From Thecamonas trahens ATCC 50062 (lineage: Eukaryota > Apusozoa > Apusomonadida > Apusomonadidae): a stretch of DNA of 64,000 bases. Positions 10,219 to 19,474 of this stretch are shown piece by piece; position 1 is the first letter of the stretch; every line of letters begins with the position of its first letter. Made by a program: the position numbers and the translations under genes. The notes beneath the pieces are model-generated. The model worked only from the letters and a program-made list of their open reading frames with translations. It was not told the DNA's origin and did no database searches. The stretch is from contig NW_013657629.1 of assembly GCF_000142905.1 (NCBI RefSeq), forward strand, positions 178,460-242,459, written 5' to 3'.

Positions 10219-11865
10219 ATGAGCGGAAATGGTGGAGGGACGAAGAGGCAGAGTGGCAAGAGCGGCCAGGGCCAGGGCAAGGGTAAACCCCAGGCGGGGA
10301 AGAAGAGGTCGAGCGGGAGGAGGTCGGACCAGCGGACAGTGTGTGCGGCTCCTCCACCGGCCTGTCCACAGCCGCTCGGAGGTCAGTGTTTCGGCGTGGT
10401 CACCGAGTGCAAATCTGGTTTTCTCCGCACAAAGTGTGTCCACGGCGAGGTCTTCCACATCAAGCGCGAGCAGAGCGGCGCCAGGGCGAAAGGATCACGC
10501 CAGCTGGTCAAGGGTACCCGGATCAGTTTTACGCTCGCCCATACGGCGCACAACGGGCACTTTCGCCCCGCCCGCAAGGCACGGCGGATGATTGATGACG
10601 GACAGGGTGGGATCATTTCGGAGAGAGGCACCCCGGCGGCAGCCACGCCTCCGTTTGCTGCGCTGACCGAAGCGGGCAGTGTCCTCCGTGCTGCGTTGGA
10701 CGACATCATGGGTCGCGCCGCCGCGATGGACGACTACGTAGCTCGTCGGGAAACGGAGCTGCGGCAGATGGAGGTGGAGGCGGCGAACGAGGTGCGCCGC
10801 ACCCGCAAAGCCGCTGAGACTTGGGCCGCCGATTTCAAGCGGCGCGCCGAAGAAGAAGTGGCCAGTTTGCGCGAGATAGCCGAGAGTGAGCGGAGCGCTT
10901 TGGTGGCATCAGGGTCGGCCGAAGCCGCAGCAATGCAGGCTGCTGCCAGTGCCGACGCCAAGAACATCGAGAACGAGCGTGCGGTGTGGGAAGCCGAGAA
11001 GCAGAGCATTGCAGAGATCCAGAAGTTTGACTCGGACGTCGTGACGATCAACGTCGGCGGCCAGGTTTTCTCCACATATCTTTCGACCATCACTACTGGC
11101 GCGGCAGCAGATTCAATGCTTGCCGTCCTCTTCTCCGGGCGGCATTCTGTTGCAACAGACAGTGAGGGTCGCATGTTTCTCGACCAGGATCCCGTCCTTT
11201 TTGCCGATCTGCTGACCTTCTTCCGCTCGCCACTCTCGTTCTCGCTCCCGGACGACAGGCGAACGGCGATCCGACTTCTCTTTCTTGCTCACGAGTATCA
11301 AGTCACCGCTCTTTTTGACAGGTTTGCGTGGAGCGAGACCAAGTCCGCACGGCTGGCAAGCCAACAGCTGACGCGTGGCTTTTGTCAAAGTGGCTTTCAG
11401 GTTGTCGGGCAAGGCAGCTCCTTTGTCGCGAAGAAATCAACATCATGGAGTGCAGGAGATGGATTTATCATCGACGCAAAAAGCGTGTCACTTTCGTTCC
11501 GGGGAAATGGATATGACTACTATCAATCCCCCAGCAAGATGAAGGTCGTTGCAACGATGAAGATCAACGACAAGCAGGTGTCGTCAGGAGAAGCTAGTGG
11601 ATGTTTGGACGGCTCCGAGATCCAGATTCGCTTCATGCCGTCCACACCAACGATGGTGTCTCACGGTGACACACTGAGTCTTCGCTTTGTGCTCACCGTC
11701 AAGAAAGCTGCAAGTGCAGTGGCGGGCTCATCCAGTCACCAACACTACATCGGGTACGGTCGCCAACAGAGCATCATCTCAGGGTCACTGAGTTCCTTCC
11801 AGTGTAACTTACAGGAGCTGTTTGATCCATCGCTTGCCCCCATCATCGACAGCATGGACAAGTAG
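10219..11865 (+). CDS. cold-shock-like domain plus T1/BTB (KCTD-type) protein
   Basis: A 548-residue protein read from the first ATG (MSGNGGGTKRQSG); an upstream in-frame GTG is not a plausible eukaryotic start. After a basic Gly/Lys tail, residues about 60-125 look like a cold-shock fold: GQCFGVVTECKSGFLRTKC, later KGTRISFTLAH and GHFRPARKARRM. Residues about 155-275 form a charged coiled coil. Then comes a T1/BTB domain (about 284-370) beginning DVVTINVGGQVFSTYLSTI, the tetramerisation fold of Kv channels and KCTD ubiquitin-ligase adaptors. The C-terminal 160 residues, with FRGNGYDYYQSPS, I do not recognise; they may be a ligand or substrate fold. No membrane segment is present, so it is not a channel. 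Likely a scaffold or Cullin-3 adaptor, with nucleic-acid binding as a guess. Ends in TAG. Confidence 0.8.
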   Translation: MSGNGGGTKRQSGKSGQGQGKGKPQAGKKRSSGRRSDQRTVCAAPPPACPQPLGGQCFGVVTECKSGFLRTKCVHGEVFHIKREQSGARAKGSRQLVKGTRISFTLAHTAHNGHFRPARKARRMIDDGQGGIISERGTPAAATPPFAALTEAGSVLRAALDDIMGRAAAMDDYVARRETELRQMEVEAANEVRRTRKAAETWAADFKRRAEEEVASLREIAESERSALVASGSAEAAAMQAAASADAKNIENERAVWEAEKQSIAEIQKFDSDVVTINVGGQVFSTYLSTITTGAAADSMLAVLFSGRHSVATDSEGRMFLDQDPVLFADLLTFFRSPLSFSLPDDRRTAIRLLFLAHEYQVTALFDRFAWSETKSARLASQQLTRGFCQSGFQVVGQGSSFVAKKSTSWSAGDGFIIDAKSVSLSFRGNGYDYYQSPSKMKVVATMKINDKQVSSGEASGCLDGSEIQIRFMPSTPTMVSHGDTLSLRFVLTVKKAASAVAGSSSHQHYIGYGRQQSIISGSLSSFQCNLQELFDPSLAPIIDSMDK

Positions 11866-12024
11866 CGCAGTCGCGGCGAGTTCCAATCACGGTACGTCAC
11901 ACGTAAAATCACACATTCTCAGCCGCGCGATGATGGGTAGTAGCCATCTGGCTCTGCTGTCAGCGCCAACAAGCATAATGATCTGGCTGGCAACGCAACA
12001 CTTGTCTTCTTGTCTCACACCCGA

Positions 12025-13086
12025 ATGTCGAGTACAAGCACGTCTCTTCCATCAGCGGGTGCCACACCAATCGCGAACGCCATTACCGCCGTCCGCCTCG
12101 CTTGCGCCGCTACCCGATCAGTGGACCCGAGCCCGAGCGGGACCCACGCCAAGGACGACGCATCGCCGGTGACCATTGCCGACTACGCGGCGCAAGTGGT
12201 TGTCACCGTCGCGCTGCGGAAGAGCGGCTCGGCGCTACCTATCATGGGTGAGGAGAACGCCGACGATCTCCGCGGAGCCCATGCCGATCTTGTCCCGCGC
12301 ATCCGCGCCGTCGCCAACGCGGTCCTTGAGCCTGCGCTTGGCGCCGGTCTCGCCGACGACGCCGAGGTGCTTGCGGTGCTTGACGAGGCCGACGCCGCTG
12401 GCGGGCCGGACGCTGTCTTCTGGGTCCTCGACCCCATTGATGGCTCCAAGGGCTTCCTCCGCGGAGATCAGTACGCGGTCTGCCTCGCTCTCGTCGATGC
12501 TGGCGAGGTCGTCGCCGCCGCCGTCGGCACGCCGCACCTCCCCTGCCGCCACGCGCCCTCGGTGGGTGCGGTCTACGCCGCCGCTGTAGGCGTCGACGGC
12601 GCATGGGAGCTTCCGCTCGACGTCGAGGCTGCCGCCGCTGCAGGCTTGGCCTCGCCGTTTGCCGGTGAGCTCGGCTTCCGCGTGGCTGCCGACAGCGGGC
12701 TGGCCGACGCCAGCGACGCCGTTGCCGCCGAGTCGTTTGAGGCGAGCCACACCAACCACGAGTGGTCGGCGGCATTGCTGGCTCGACTGGACAATGCCAC
12801 GCCGCCGATCCGGATGGACTCGCAGGCCAAGTACGTCCTCGTCGCCCGCGGTGACGCCGGTGTCTACATCCGCCGCGTGCCCGGTTACGCTGAGAAGCTC
12901 TGGGATCACGCCTCGGGCGAATTGCTCGTCACTGCTGCAGGCGGCATTGTCACCGATCTCCACGGCAAGCCGCTCGACTGGACCCGCGGCCAGCGATTGT
13001 CTGAGAACCACGGCGTCCTAGCCTCTGCACCAGGCGTCCACGCCGCCTACATCGATGCCTGCCGCACCCTCGATCCGTCGCCGTAG
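12025..13086 (+). CDS. 3'(2'),5'-bisphosphate nucleotidase (HAL2/MET22 type)
   Basis: A lithium-sensitive, magnesium-dependent phosphatase of the inositol monophosphatase superfamily; it hydrolyses PAP to AMP and so relieves inhibition of sulfate assimilation and of 5'-3' exoribonucleases. The 353 residues match the usual HAL2 length (about 357). Visible motifs: DDASPVTIADYAAQ (about 44-57), the metal-ligand Glu pair in GEEN (about 74), the core WVLDPIDGSKGFLRGDQYAV (about 132-151) and EKLWDHASGELLVTAAGG (about 290). The family-specific stretches SFEASHTNHEW and DSQAKYVLVARG are the HAL2 substrate-side signatures. One core residue is Ser (DGSKGF) where most members have Thr, a conservative change. 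No intron or targeting peptide is seen. It starts 159 bases after the previous gene on the same strand. Confidence 0.93.
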   Translation: MSSTSTSLPSAGATPIANAITAVRLACAATRSVDPSPSGTHAKDDASPVTIADYAAQVVVTVALRKSGSALPIMGEENADDLRGAHADLVPRIRAVANAVLEPALGAGLADDAEVLAVLDEADAAGGPDAVFWVLDPIDGSKGFLRGDQYAVCLALVDAGEVVAAAVGTPHLPCRHAPSVGAVYAAAVGVDGAWELPLDVEAAAAAGLASPFAGELGFRVAADSGLADASDAVAAESFEASHTNHEWSAALLARLDNATPPIRMDSQAKYVLVARGDAGVYIRRVPGYAEKLWDHASGELLVTAAGGIVTDLHGKPLDWTRGQRLSENHGVLASAPGVHAAYIDACRTLDPSP

Positions 13087-13304
13087 TTACATGTCCGATG
13101 CAGTACGATCGCCCTCGCGCAACACGTGTCCGACTTCAGACGAATGTCTGTGGCTGTAAAATCAGCACCCGCGACAAGGCCGACGTCAGTCCGGGGTTGG
13201 TGGCGGGCGAGTGCAGGCGGTGCGGCCGTAGCCCTCGTGCGCCAACTCGGCACCACCACCACCACCACCACCACAGTCAGCCACACACATCCAACTCTGG
13301 CAGC

Positions 13305-15275
13305 ATGGAGGAGGAGAGCCGACTGGCAAACCTGGCGCGTCTGCTCGGTGGTGAGCGGGTATCCCCTGCTGTTGTTCGCGGTCTTGGCTTCCATGGCCTT
13401 GACGTCGAGTCGGAGCTGGTGGTCGATGATGCCTATGTGCCGACCGGGGCGGAGGCGGGGGCGGGGACTGGGGCGGGGACTGGGGCTGGTGCTGACACAG
13501 GACATGAGGTCGCAGGTAGAGCTGGGGCTGGAGCTGGGGCTGAGACCGGAGCCGAGAACATGATCGATGGCGGTAGCAAGGGTACTACGGACGATGGCGG
13601 TGACCGAGTCGAGACTGAGACTGATGATGGCTCTGTGCTCTCGACAGACAGTGCCGGATTGTACGCCAAGTACGCTGGCCTGCGGCTGAGGGTCTGGCAG
13701 GTCGCGCTTGGTGTCCTGCCCGAGGAGACGGCGCGGTGGGGAGCAGCGGAAGACGAGGCAGCGCGGACGTATCGCGACTTTGTCGATCTGTTCACGCGCG
13801 AGGGCGAGTTTGTACGTGAGCGGGGGAGGGGGGGGGGGGGGGGGGGTATGGGGCATCGAGAGCGAGGCATCGAGGGCAGGAGAGGAAAGTGATAGGATGC
13901 GACTCACATGCTGCCCGTGCTACAGCCGCCCGCCGACAGCGAGAGCGAGGAGTTCACGGTCTACACCCAGATCAGGGCTGACGTGGAGCGGACGTGGCCC
14001 AAGGTCCCGTTTTTCCAGGTTGGCGACAGTGGGCTGGGCGAGGAGGAGGAGCGGTTCCACGACGAGTCGCTGACGCGCATCCTGTGGGTCTATGCCAAGC
14101 TCAACTCGGGCATCGCATACGTGCAAGGCATGAACGAGCTAGTGGCCATGCTCTTGTTTGTGGCGGCGGTTGATACGCCTGAAGGGGCGGCGTCGGCCCG
14201 GCCGATGGCCGAGCGTAGCGCGTCGCGTGCGACGGTGACCGCTGCCGAGCCGCGCGCCTTCTGGCTCTTTACCAACCTCATGTCCGAGATTAAGGAGCTC
14301 TTTGTCTCGCAGCTCGACTACTCGGACTCGGGCGTCATGGGCGCTATCAAGGCCATCGAGGCCGAGCTCCAGTGGTTCGACTTTGAGCTCTTTGAGCACC
14401 TGCAGAAGAATCACATTGACCCGCGGTTCTACGCCTTCCGCTGGCTCACACTGCTCCTCACCCAGGAATTCCCGTTCGCCACCAGCCTCCGGCTCTGGGA
14501 CGCGCTCTTCTGCGACGGGCACCGCTTTGCCTTTCTTCGCCACTTTTGCGTCGCCATGCTCATCGCCATCCGCGCGCGGCTGCTGGACGCTGAGTTTGCA
14601 GCCATGGTCTCGCTCCTCCAGCACTACCCGCCCGAGGACGAGGTCCCGTTTGCGGTCCTCTTTGAGCTCGCTTGCTCCATCGCTGACCGCTCGTACCGCT
14701 CGCTCGCAACCTACGACAAGGTCTGCGAAGGGCCGCTCGACAGGCAAATGGGCACCGTCGAGTGGGTCCCGTTCTGGGCCGTCCTCGCCCTCGCACCGTC
14801 GCGAGACCGTGCCACCATCTTTCTGTACAAGGAAAAGTCCAAGACCGCCATCGACGAAGCCGTCGATCTCCGCGGTGCCACGCTCGAGTCGCTCACCGTC
14901 CGCCAACGCAACACGTCCAAGGGCGCTCGCCAGGCTTTTCGGCTCGCTACCACCCGTGGCAACCTCTACCTCGGCACTTTTAACCACCTTTCACCGCGTC
15001 TCGAGTGGATGGCCGCCTTTGCCCGTGTTCTCGACACCGTCACCGCCCTTGTCGACGCCCGCGACGCCAGCGCCGTCTTTGACATTTGCGCCTGGGACGC
15101 CACCTACGGCATTGCACCACCTCGCGTCGAGTCTGACCCGACCTCGCCGCTCGCAGACAGCCAGCTCGACGCATACTACGACGACCGCGCGCTGTGGGAC
15201 GCCCAGCTCGCGCACTGGCCGCTCCGCGCCTCCGCTGCTGCGGCTGCGGCTGCCTCGGACGCTGCGCCTCGATAG
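13305..15275 (+). CDS. TBC-domain Rab GTPase-activating protein with C-terminal PH domain
   Basis: A 618-residue RabGAP closest to the TBC1D13 class. Exon 1 is 13305-13811, exon 2 is 13926-15275; the intron starts GTACGTGAG, contains a 19-G run and ends CTACAG, phase 0. The N-terminal part has an Ala/Gly/Thr repeat stretch (GAEAGAGTGAGTG). The TBC fold holds both catalytic fingers: Arg in IRADVERTWPK (about residue 184) and Gln in YVQGMNE (about 233). The stretch DPRFYAFRWLTLLLTQEF, followed by LRLWDALF, is typical of the TBC1D13 branch. Residues about 440-548 read as a pleckstrin-homology domain (VEWVPFWAVLAL...LYLGTFNHLSPRLEWMAAF). Likely acts on a Rab at endosomes or Golgi; the Rab cannot be named. 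The stop lies 7 bases from that of the convergent PTAR1-like gene. Confidence 0.88.
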
Positions 15276-15282
15276 CATGCCC

Positions 15283-16251
15283 TCACACAAACATCGCCAG
15301 CCATGCCTGCGTCCGTGCTGCCCACACTGCGCTAGGCGCCTTGTCGGCAGTCTGGGCCTCATCCCGCGCAAGCTGCGCCTCGGCTGGCGTCGGGAACGCC
15401 GCGAGCTCCGTGCCCGCGCCGCACGCCTCAGCCCGCGCCGCCACTCCGGCGACGGCGTCTGCCACCACATCAACCGCACCAAGCCTTGCTGCTGCACTCG
15501 CCAAAAACCGCACGTGCATCCAAAGCGATTCATGGCGAGGTGCGTCGTCGAGCCAGAGCCATGCGCGATCCAGTGCTGCCGCCAGCGTTGCCGTGTCAGC
15601 ATCGTCGGCCAGCAGCTCATCGAGCAGATGCAGGGCCGACGTGTCATGGAACCGCCCATCAGCAACGTAGCCAGCGACCATCGCCATCGCGCTAGCACGC
15701 ACTGCCAGGCCGCGGCAGACCCGCCTCGCGTGCGACCAGCAGTAGTAGTTGCGCGGGTAGAGATCGGCGTAAGTGAGGCAGGCGCCGAGCTCTGCCACCC
15801 GAGCATCATCGTCCTCAAGCAGCTCCTTCACCAGCCACCATCGATAGGCCCACGCTTCTGAGGACTTGGGATGCTTGCGGAAGACCATGTCCAGCACGTC
15901 CGTAACCTCGACGTCTCTCTTGAGCACGCCCGCCGAGATCAGCCTCCTCCGGACGTTCCACGCTGTTGCGTTGTCTGCATTGATCACAACAGCCACCATC
16001 GATGCGAGAACAGCATCATGGTCATCATCGACCCGCAATCGGCTCGCAGCGCCCTCAGCCAGCAGAGGAATGGTCCAGAACGGCAGCGTGAGGGTAGCCG
16101 TGCTCGAATCGATGGCAAAGAGCTGGTCAGCGGAGAGCGAGGCGAGCTCACCCGCGGGTAGAGGTGAGGTGTGGGCAAAGGCGAAGCTCTGTGGCTGCAA
16201 CGTGGTCAGTGCGTGGGTAAAGGCGGTGTACACTGCATCGGTGGTGGCCAT
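15283..16251 (-). CDS. PTAR1: protein prenyltransferase alpha-subunit repeat protein (PTAR1-like)
   Basis: A 322-residue, intronless protein of paired-helix repeats like those of farnesyl- and geranylgeranyl-transferase alpha subunits. Repeat cores are visible at about residue 92 (NATAWNVRRRLI), 128 (EAWAYRWWLV), 168 (YYCWSHARRV) and 239 (ESLWMHVRFL). The spacing and the WxxRR/WxxxR forms suit PTAR1, the alpha subunit of a third geranylgeranyltransferase that modifies proteins such as the SNARE Ykt6, better than a canonical FNTA or RabGGTA, but a divergent RabGGTA is not excluded. The beta subunit is not in the window. Poly-Ala and acidic loops separate the repeats. Confidence 0.75.
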   Translation of the reverse strand: MATTDAVYTAFTHALTTLQPQSFAFAHTSPLPAGELASLSADQLFAIDSSTATLTLPFWTIPLLAEGAASRLRVDDDHDAVLASMVAVVINADNATAWNVRRRLISAGVLKRDVEVTDVLDMVFRKHPKSSEAWAYRWWLVKELLEDDDARVAELGACLTYADLYPRNYYCWSHARRVCRGLAVRASAMAMVAGYVADGRFHDTSALHLLDELLADDADTATLAAALDRAWLWLDDAPRHESLWMHVRFLASAAARLGAVDVVADAVAGVAARAEACGAGTELAAFPTPAEAQLARDEAQTADKAPSAVWAARTQAWLAMFV

Positions 16252-16396
16252 GTGGGTGGTGGCGGCGGTGGCGGTGGTGGCGCGAGTGGAGTGAGTGGCG
16301 GCCCGACCCGTTCGCGCACCCGAGCCAGCCCGCGCGATGATGGTGGGCTATGGGGGTGATAAGAGTTTGAAGGCGTTGCAAATCAGAGTGCGCTCG

Positions 16397-18151
16397 CTAC
16401 AAGATGGCTGGGAGGACGGCCAGAAGCGCAGTGTGCAGGCTTGTGGCAGCGAAATAGGCCATGGGGGTGAGGACCCGCTGGCAGGCAAAGGCAGCGGTGG
16501 CGCGGGCGACGCGTGCAGGCGTGGCGATAAAGACCAGACTGGAGGTGTCGAGCACTGCTGCAGTGGCGGTGTAGCCTAGCGTGATGCCCTTGAGACTCAA
16601 GCTCGTGGCGGAGACCAATGCACTGGTGATCGGGCTCGGTAGTGCAGCACTGGCAAGGCGAGCAGCTGCGGTGAGCTTGGTCACCGCCGTGGCCGCGACA
16701 GGCGCAACAACCACTTCGGCGAGAGTGGCGTAGCCCGGAAGATAGCCTAGGATGCTGTGGAGATAAATCACGGCTCTGGTGACCGGATCAGCAAGCAGGT
16801 AGTACCCGATCGATGCGCCGAGAAAGACGTACAATGGGCCAAAGATGCCGTTCGAGGTGAGGACGCCGTAGATCGAGCAAAAGTGGCCGCCGTAGTACTG
16901 AGCAGGCGCATCAGCATTGTAGTAGGAGCAGAACCAGCAGTATTGGGTTCGGCAGACGCCGCACGTCATGTGTGAGCATCCCCCGTCTTTGTAGACCGGC
17001 GCCTTGCATCCGGGGCAGCGACGGGTCCACACTGCCTTCCACACATCCGACATCGATGGAAGAAGCCAGCTGGCGATCGCGGCGGCGTAGCGGACCGGGG
17101 CAAGGAGCTTGCCCGGTAGCGAGGCCTTGGAAACAGCAGTGTGCGCGGCTGCTAGCCGGCGGCCGAGGACAGCAAGCTCCGAGGCCAATATCGACTCTTC
17201 CGCGGCCGCGTGCCACGCATGGTACTGGGCGCGATCTTGCTCCGACAGCTGCGACAGCGCATATTCGCGGTCGAGCACCTGCGAGCACATCGGACACAGG
17301 AACTCGGAGTGAATGCCGAGCCGATGGATGGTCGCACTCAGCGAGAGCGAGAGGCACGGCTTGCAGCACTTGCAGGAATTCGACTCGGAGTGGCCTCCGA
17401 TCTCCACCATGTCCTGCGGCTGGACTGCACCAGAGTAACAAATGTTGCAAATGTAGGATGCGGACGCGGTATCACAGCATGATACGCAGTGGCCACAGAC
17501 AAAGCCACAATTGCCGCACTCGGTGTCCGTGATGGGGATCGCACAGTTGTCGCACAGCCTGGCAGCGTTTCCACAGCACTCGGAGCATCGCCCGCAGCTC
17601 GCATCGTCGCAAACCGTGCAGGCCCATGGATCTGTTCCGGCCAGCATACAGCGACACACCTCGCAACGTCCCTCAGTGCCGGTCGATGCTGATGATGCAT
17701 CCGCCCCCGCCGACGACTTCAGCTCGTTAACGAGCGCGCTCAAGATCTGATACTCTCTCAGCGGGATCACCCCGGCCACAAGCCGATCCTGGTTGTTGTC
17801 AATGGAATCCGCAGCGTCGTGCTCAGTATGCTCGCCGGCAAGGAGCTCCTCGGCATCGAGTTCGACTGCGTCTCTGGTGTCTCCTGCGCCGTGGTTGTTT
17901 GCATCGATGCTTCGACCCGCGACAGGATCGATGCTTCGACCCGCGACAGGATCGATGCTTCCACCCGCGACAGGATCGATGCTTCCACCCGCGACAGGAT
18001 CGATGCTTCCACCCGCGACAGGATCGATGCTTCCATTGCCAGCAGCATCATCTGGACGGACCTCCCCGTCAGCAGCCTCCACAGCAGTCGACGACAAGCT
18101 CTCCGTCTCTACCACCAACACATTGCTCTTCCAACCCTCAATGTCATCCAT
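16397..18151 (-). CDS. membrane-anchored RBR/IBR-type E3 ubiquitin ligase-like protein
   Basis: A 584-residue protein. After an acidic N-terminus comes a stretch of eight-residue repeats (SIDPVAGG/R, five full copies plus one partial). Residues about 160-245 are extremely Cys-rich with B-box/RING-like CxxC pairs (CEVCRCML, CGRCSECC, CGNCGFVCGHC), followed by CPMC near 285. Residues about 379-410 form a clear IBR/RING2 (Rcat) module: CPGCKAPVYKDGGCSHMTC, then GVCRTQYCWFC; the Cys in HMTC matches the catalytic thioester Cys of RBR ligases. The C-terminal 150 residues contain several hydrophobic segments, starting GIFGPLYVFLGASIGYYLL, so it is likely an ER, Golgi or mitochondrial outer-membrane ligase. 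A canonical RING1 with normal spacing is not evident, so ligase activity is inferred from the Rcat module. Confidence 0.75.
   Translation of the reverse strand: MDDIEGWKSNVLVVETESLSSTAVEAADGEVRPDDAAGNGSIDPVAGGSIDPVAGGSIDPVAGGSIDPVAGRSIDPVAGRSIDANNHGAGDTRDAVELDAEELLAGEHTEHDAADSIDNNQDRLVAGVIPLREYQILSALVNELKSSAGADASSASTGTEGRCEVCRCMLAGTDPWACTVCDDASCGRCSECCGNAARLCDNCAIPITDTECGNCGFVCGHCVSCCDTASASYICNICYSGAVQPQDMVEIGGHSESNSCKCCKPCLSLSLSATIHRLGIHSEFLCPMCSQVLDREYALSQLSEQDRAQYHAWHAAAEESILASELAVLGRRLAAAHTAVSKASLPGKLLAPVRYAAAIASWLLPSMSDVWKAVWTRRCPGCKAPVYKDGGCSHMTCGVCRTQYCWFCSYYNADAPAQYYGGHFCSIYGVLTSNGIFGPLYVFLGASIGYYLLADPVTRAVIYLHSILGYLPGYATLAEVVVAPVAATAVTKLTAAARLASAALPSPITSALVSATSLSLKGITLGYTATAAVLDTSSLVFIATPARVARATAAFACQRVLTPMAYFAATSLHTALLAVLPAIL
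17905..18035. repeat. 24-bp minisatellite inside the RBR-like gene
   Basis: Tandem 24-base unit (core GGATCGATGCTTCCACCCGC) in about five and a half copies with two sequence variants. It is read in frame as SIDPVAGG/SIDPVAGR, so copy-number changes would keep the frame. Confidence 0.9.
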
Positions 18152-18696
18152 GTCGGCTTTCAGCTGGGAATGCCGCTTTGTCGGATGTGTGTGAGTAGGC
18201 AACGCGGACGAGTTGCGTGTTACGCCCGAAGCTGTTTCGACGCCTGCCGCCAATTCGGCCACGCACCCTGCCGCACATACTGCCACCCCCCCCCCCCCCC
18301 CCCACACACACACACATCGCATCCATCGAATCCATCGCATCTGTCGCACTTGTTGAGAGGATCATTGAGCATCGGCCGTACTTGACGTCTTTCTCCCCAT
18401 GTCCGTCCACCCGGGAGATCACCCGCACTGCCACCACCACCACCACCACCGCCACCACCGCCACCACCGCCACCACCGCCACTGCCACTGCCAGTGCCAT
18501 CGACCAACCACTCCTTCGGCATCCCCATAGCGCCATACTCCATCCGATCGGTGGCTATCCCCGTCCCGTCCCCTCGATCTCGATCTCCCTGGCAGAGACA
18601 GATCCCTTGACGGACTCTGCTCCTGCTCCCTGTCCCCAGACACATCACCACCTCCACCACCACCACCACCACCTTTCTCTCCCTCTCTCTCTCGTG
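18152..18696. promoter_or_regulatory. divergent intergenic region, RBR-like / ECHDC1-like
   Basis: 545 bases between two divergently read starts, so it must hold both promoters. It contains an 18-C run (18286-18303), a CA stretch, a CAC-rich tract (18431-18490) and a second one just before the plus-strand start (18641-18671). No core promoter motif is clear. Confidence 0.5.
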
Positions 18697-19470
18697 ATGG
18701 CTGTTGCTGCAGCACGGTGTGTGGTGGCTGCGGCTGCGGCCATGGGCCCTACACGCGGACGGGTGCGGTTGCGGTCGCCGACCGAGGTCATGGTGAGCAA
18801 CGTCGAGGCAGCCAATGCCATGTCGCCGACCATGATGCTGGACTTTGCGGATGTGGTGACGGAGCTGGAAGGGTATGCCGAGGATGCCCAAGGTCTGGTT
18901 GATCCGCTCATTATCCGCGGAGATCCCAAGGGCCGCGTCTTTTGCGCTGGCGCAGACGTCAAGGCCTGCGCGCCGCTGCTGGCCGACGCCGACGGTCGGA
19001 TGGCCATGGCCACACTGATGCACGACACGCTCTCGCGGCTGCATGCTCTTCCGCTGTTGGTGGTGGCTGCCATCGATGGCGGCGCCTTTGGCGGAGGTGC
19101 CGAGCTGGCCACTGCGGCCGATGTGAGGGTCCTCGCAGCCGACGCCCGCATTGTCTTTGTCCATGCCACCCGCGGGATGAGCCCGGGATGGGGCGGTGCC
19201 GCACGGCTCAAGCGCCTTCTTCCACCCGAAGCCGCCATGCGGCTCATCCTCACGGCAACGCCGATCACGCCTGACTCTCCGTGGGCGCCGTGGCTGGTCG
19301 ACTGCGTGGCACAGGCTGACGATGCGTCGGCCGTCGACGCCGCCGCCTCGTGGCTGGCCGCCAACCCACAGCTCGCCGACGCCGGCGTTGTGGCCAAGTT
19401 TAAGAAGCTCTTTCGCGCCGAGGAGCTCGCGCGGGAGTTGGCGACTGAAGCCACAGTCTTTGCGTCGTAG
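18697..19470 (+). CDS. enoyl-CoA hydratase family, ECHDC1-like (ethylmalonyl-CoA decarboxylase)
   Basis: A 257-residue crotonase-fold protein. The oxyanion-hole strand is FCAGADVKA (about residue 80) and the second one GGAFGGGAELATAAD (about 127-142). The stretch FVHATRGMSPGWGGAARL (about 153-170) matches the FVH...G..P.WGG signature of ECHDC1, the metabolite-repair enzyme that removes ethylmalonyl-CoA and methylmalonyl-CoA made by side reactions of acetyl-CoA carboxylase. The N-terminus (MAVAAARCVVAAAAAMGPTRGRVRLR) resembles a mitochondrial presequence, although animal ECHDC1 is cytosolic. Upstream in-frame sequence is only His/Thr/Ser low complexity. The stop (TAG) lies 4 bases from that of the convergent downstream gene. 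Another crotonase activity cannot be ruled out. Confidence 0.8.
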   Translation: MAVAAARCVVAAAAAMGPTRGRVRLRSPTEVMVSNVEAANAMSPTMMLDFADVVTELEGYAEDAQGLVDPLIIRGDPKGRVFCAGADVKACAPLLADADGRMAMATLMHDTLSRLHALPLLVVAAIDGGAFGGGAELATAADVRVLAADARIVFVHATRGMSPGWGGAARLKRLLPPEAAMRLILTATPITPDSPWAPWLVDCVAQADDASAVDAAASWLAANPQLADAGVVAKFKKLFRAEELARELATEATVFAS

Positions 19471-19474
19471 TCGT

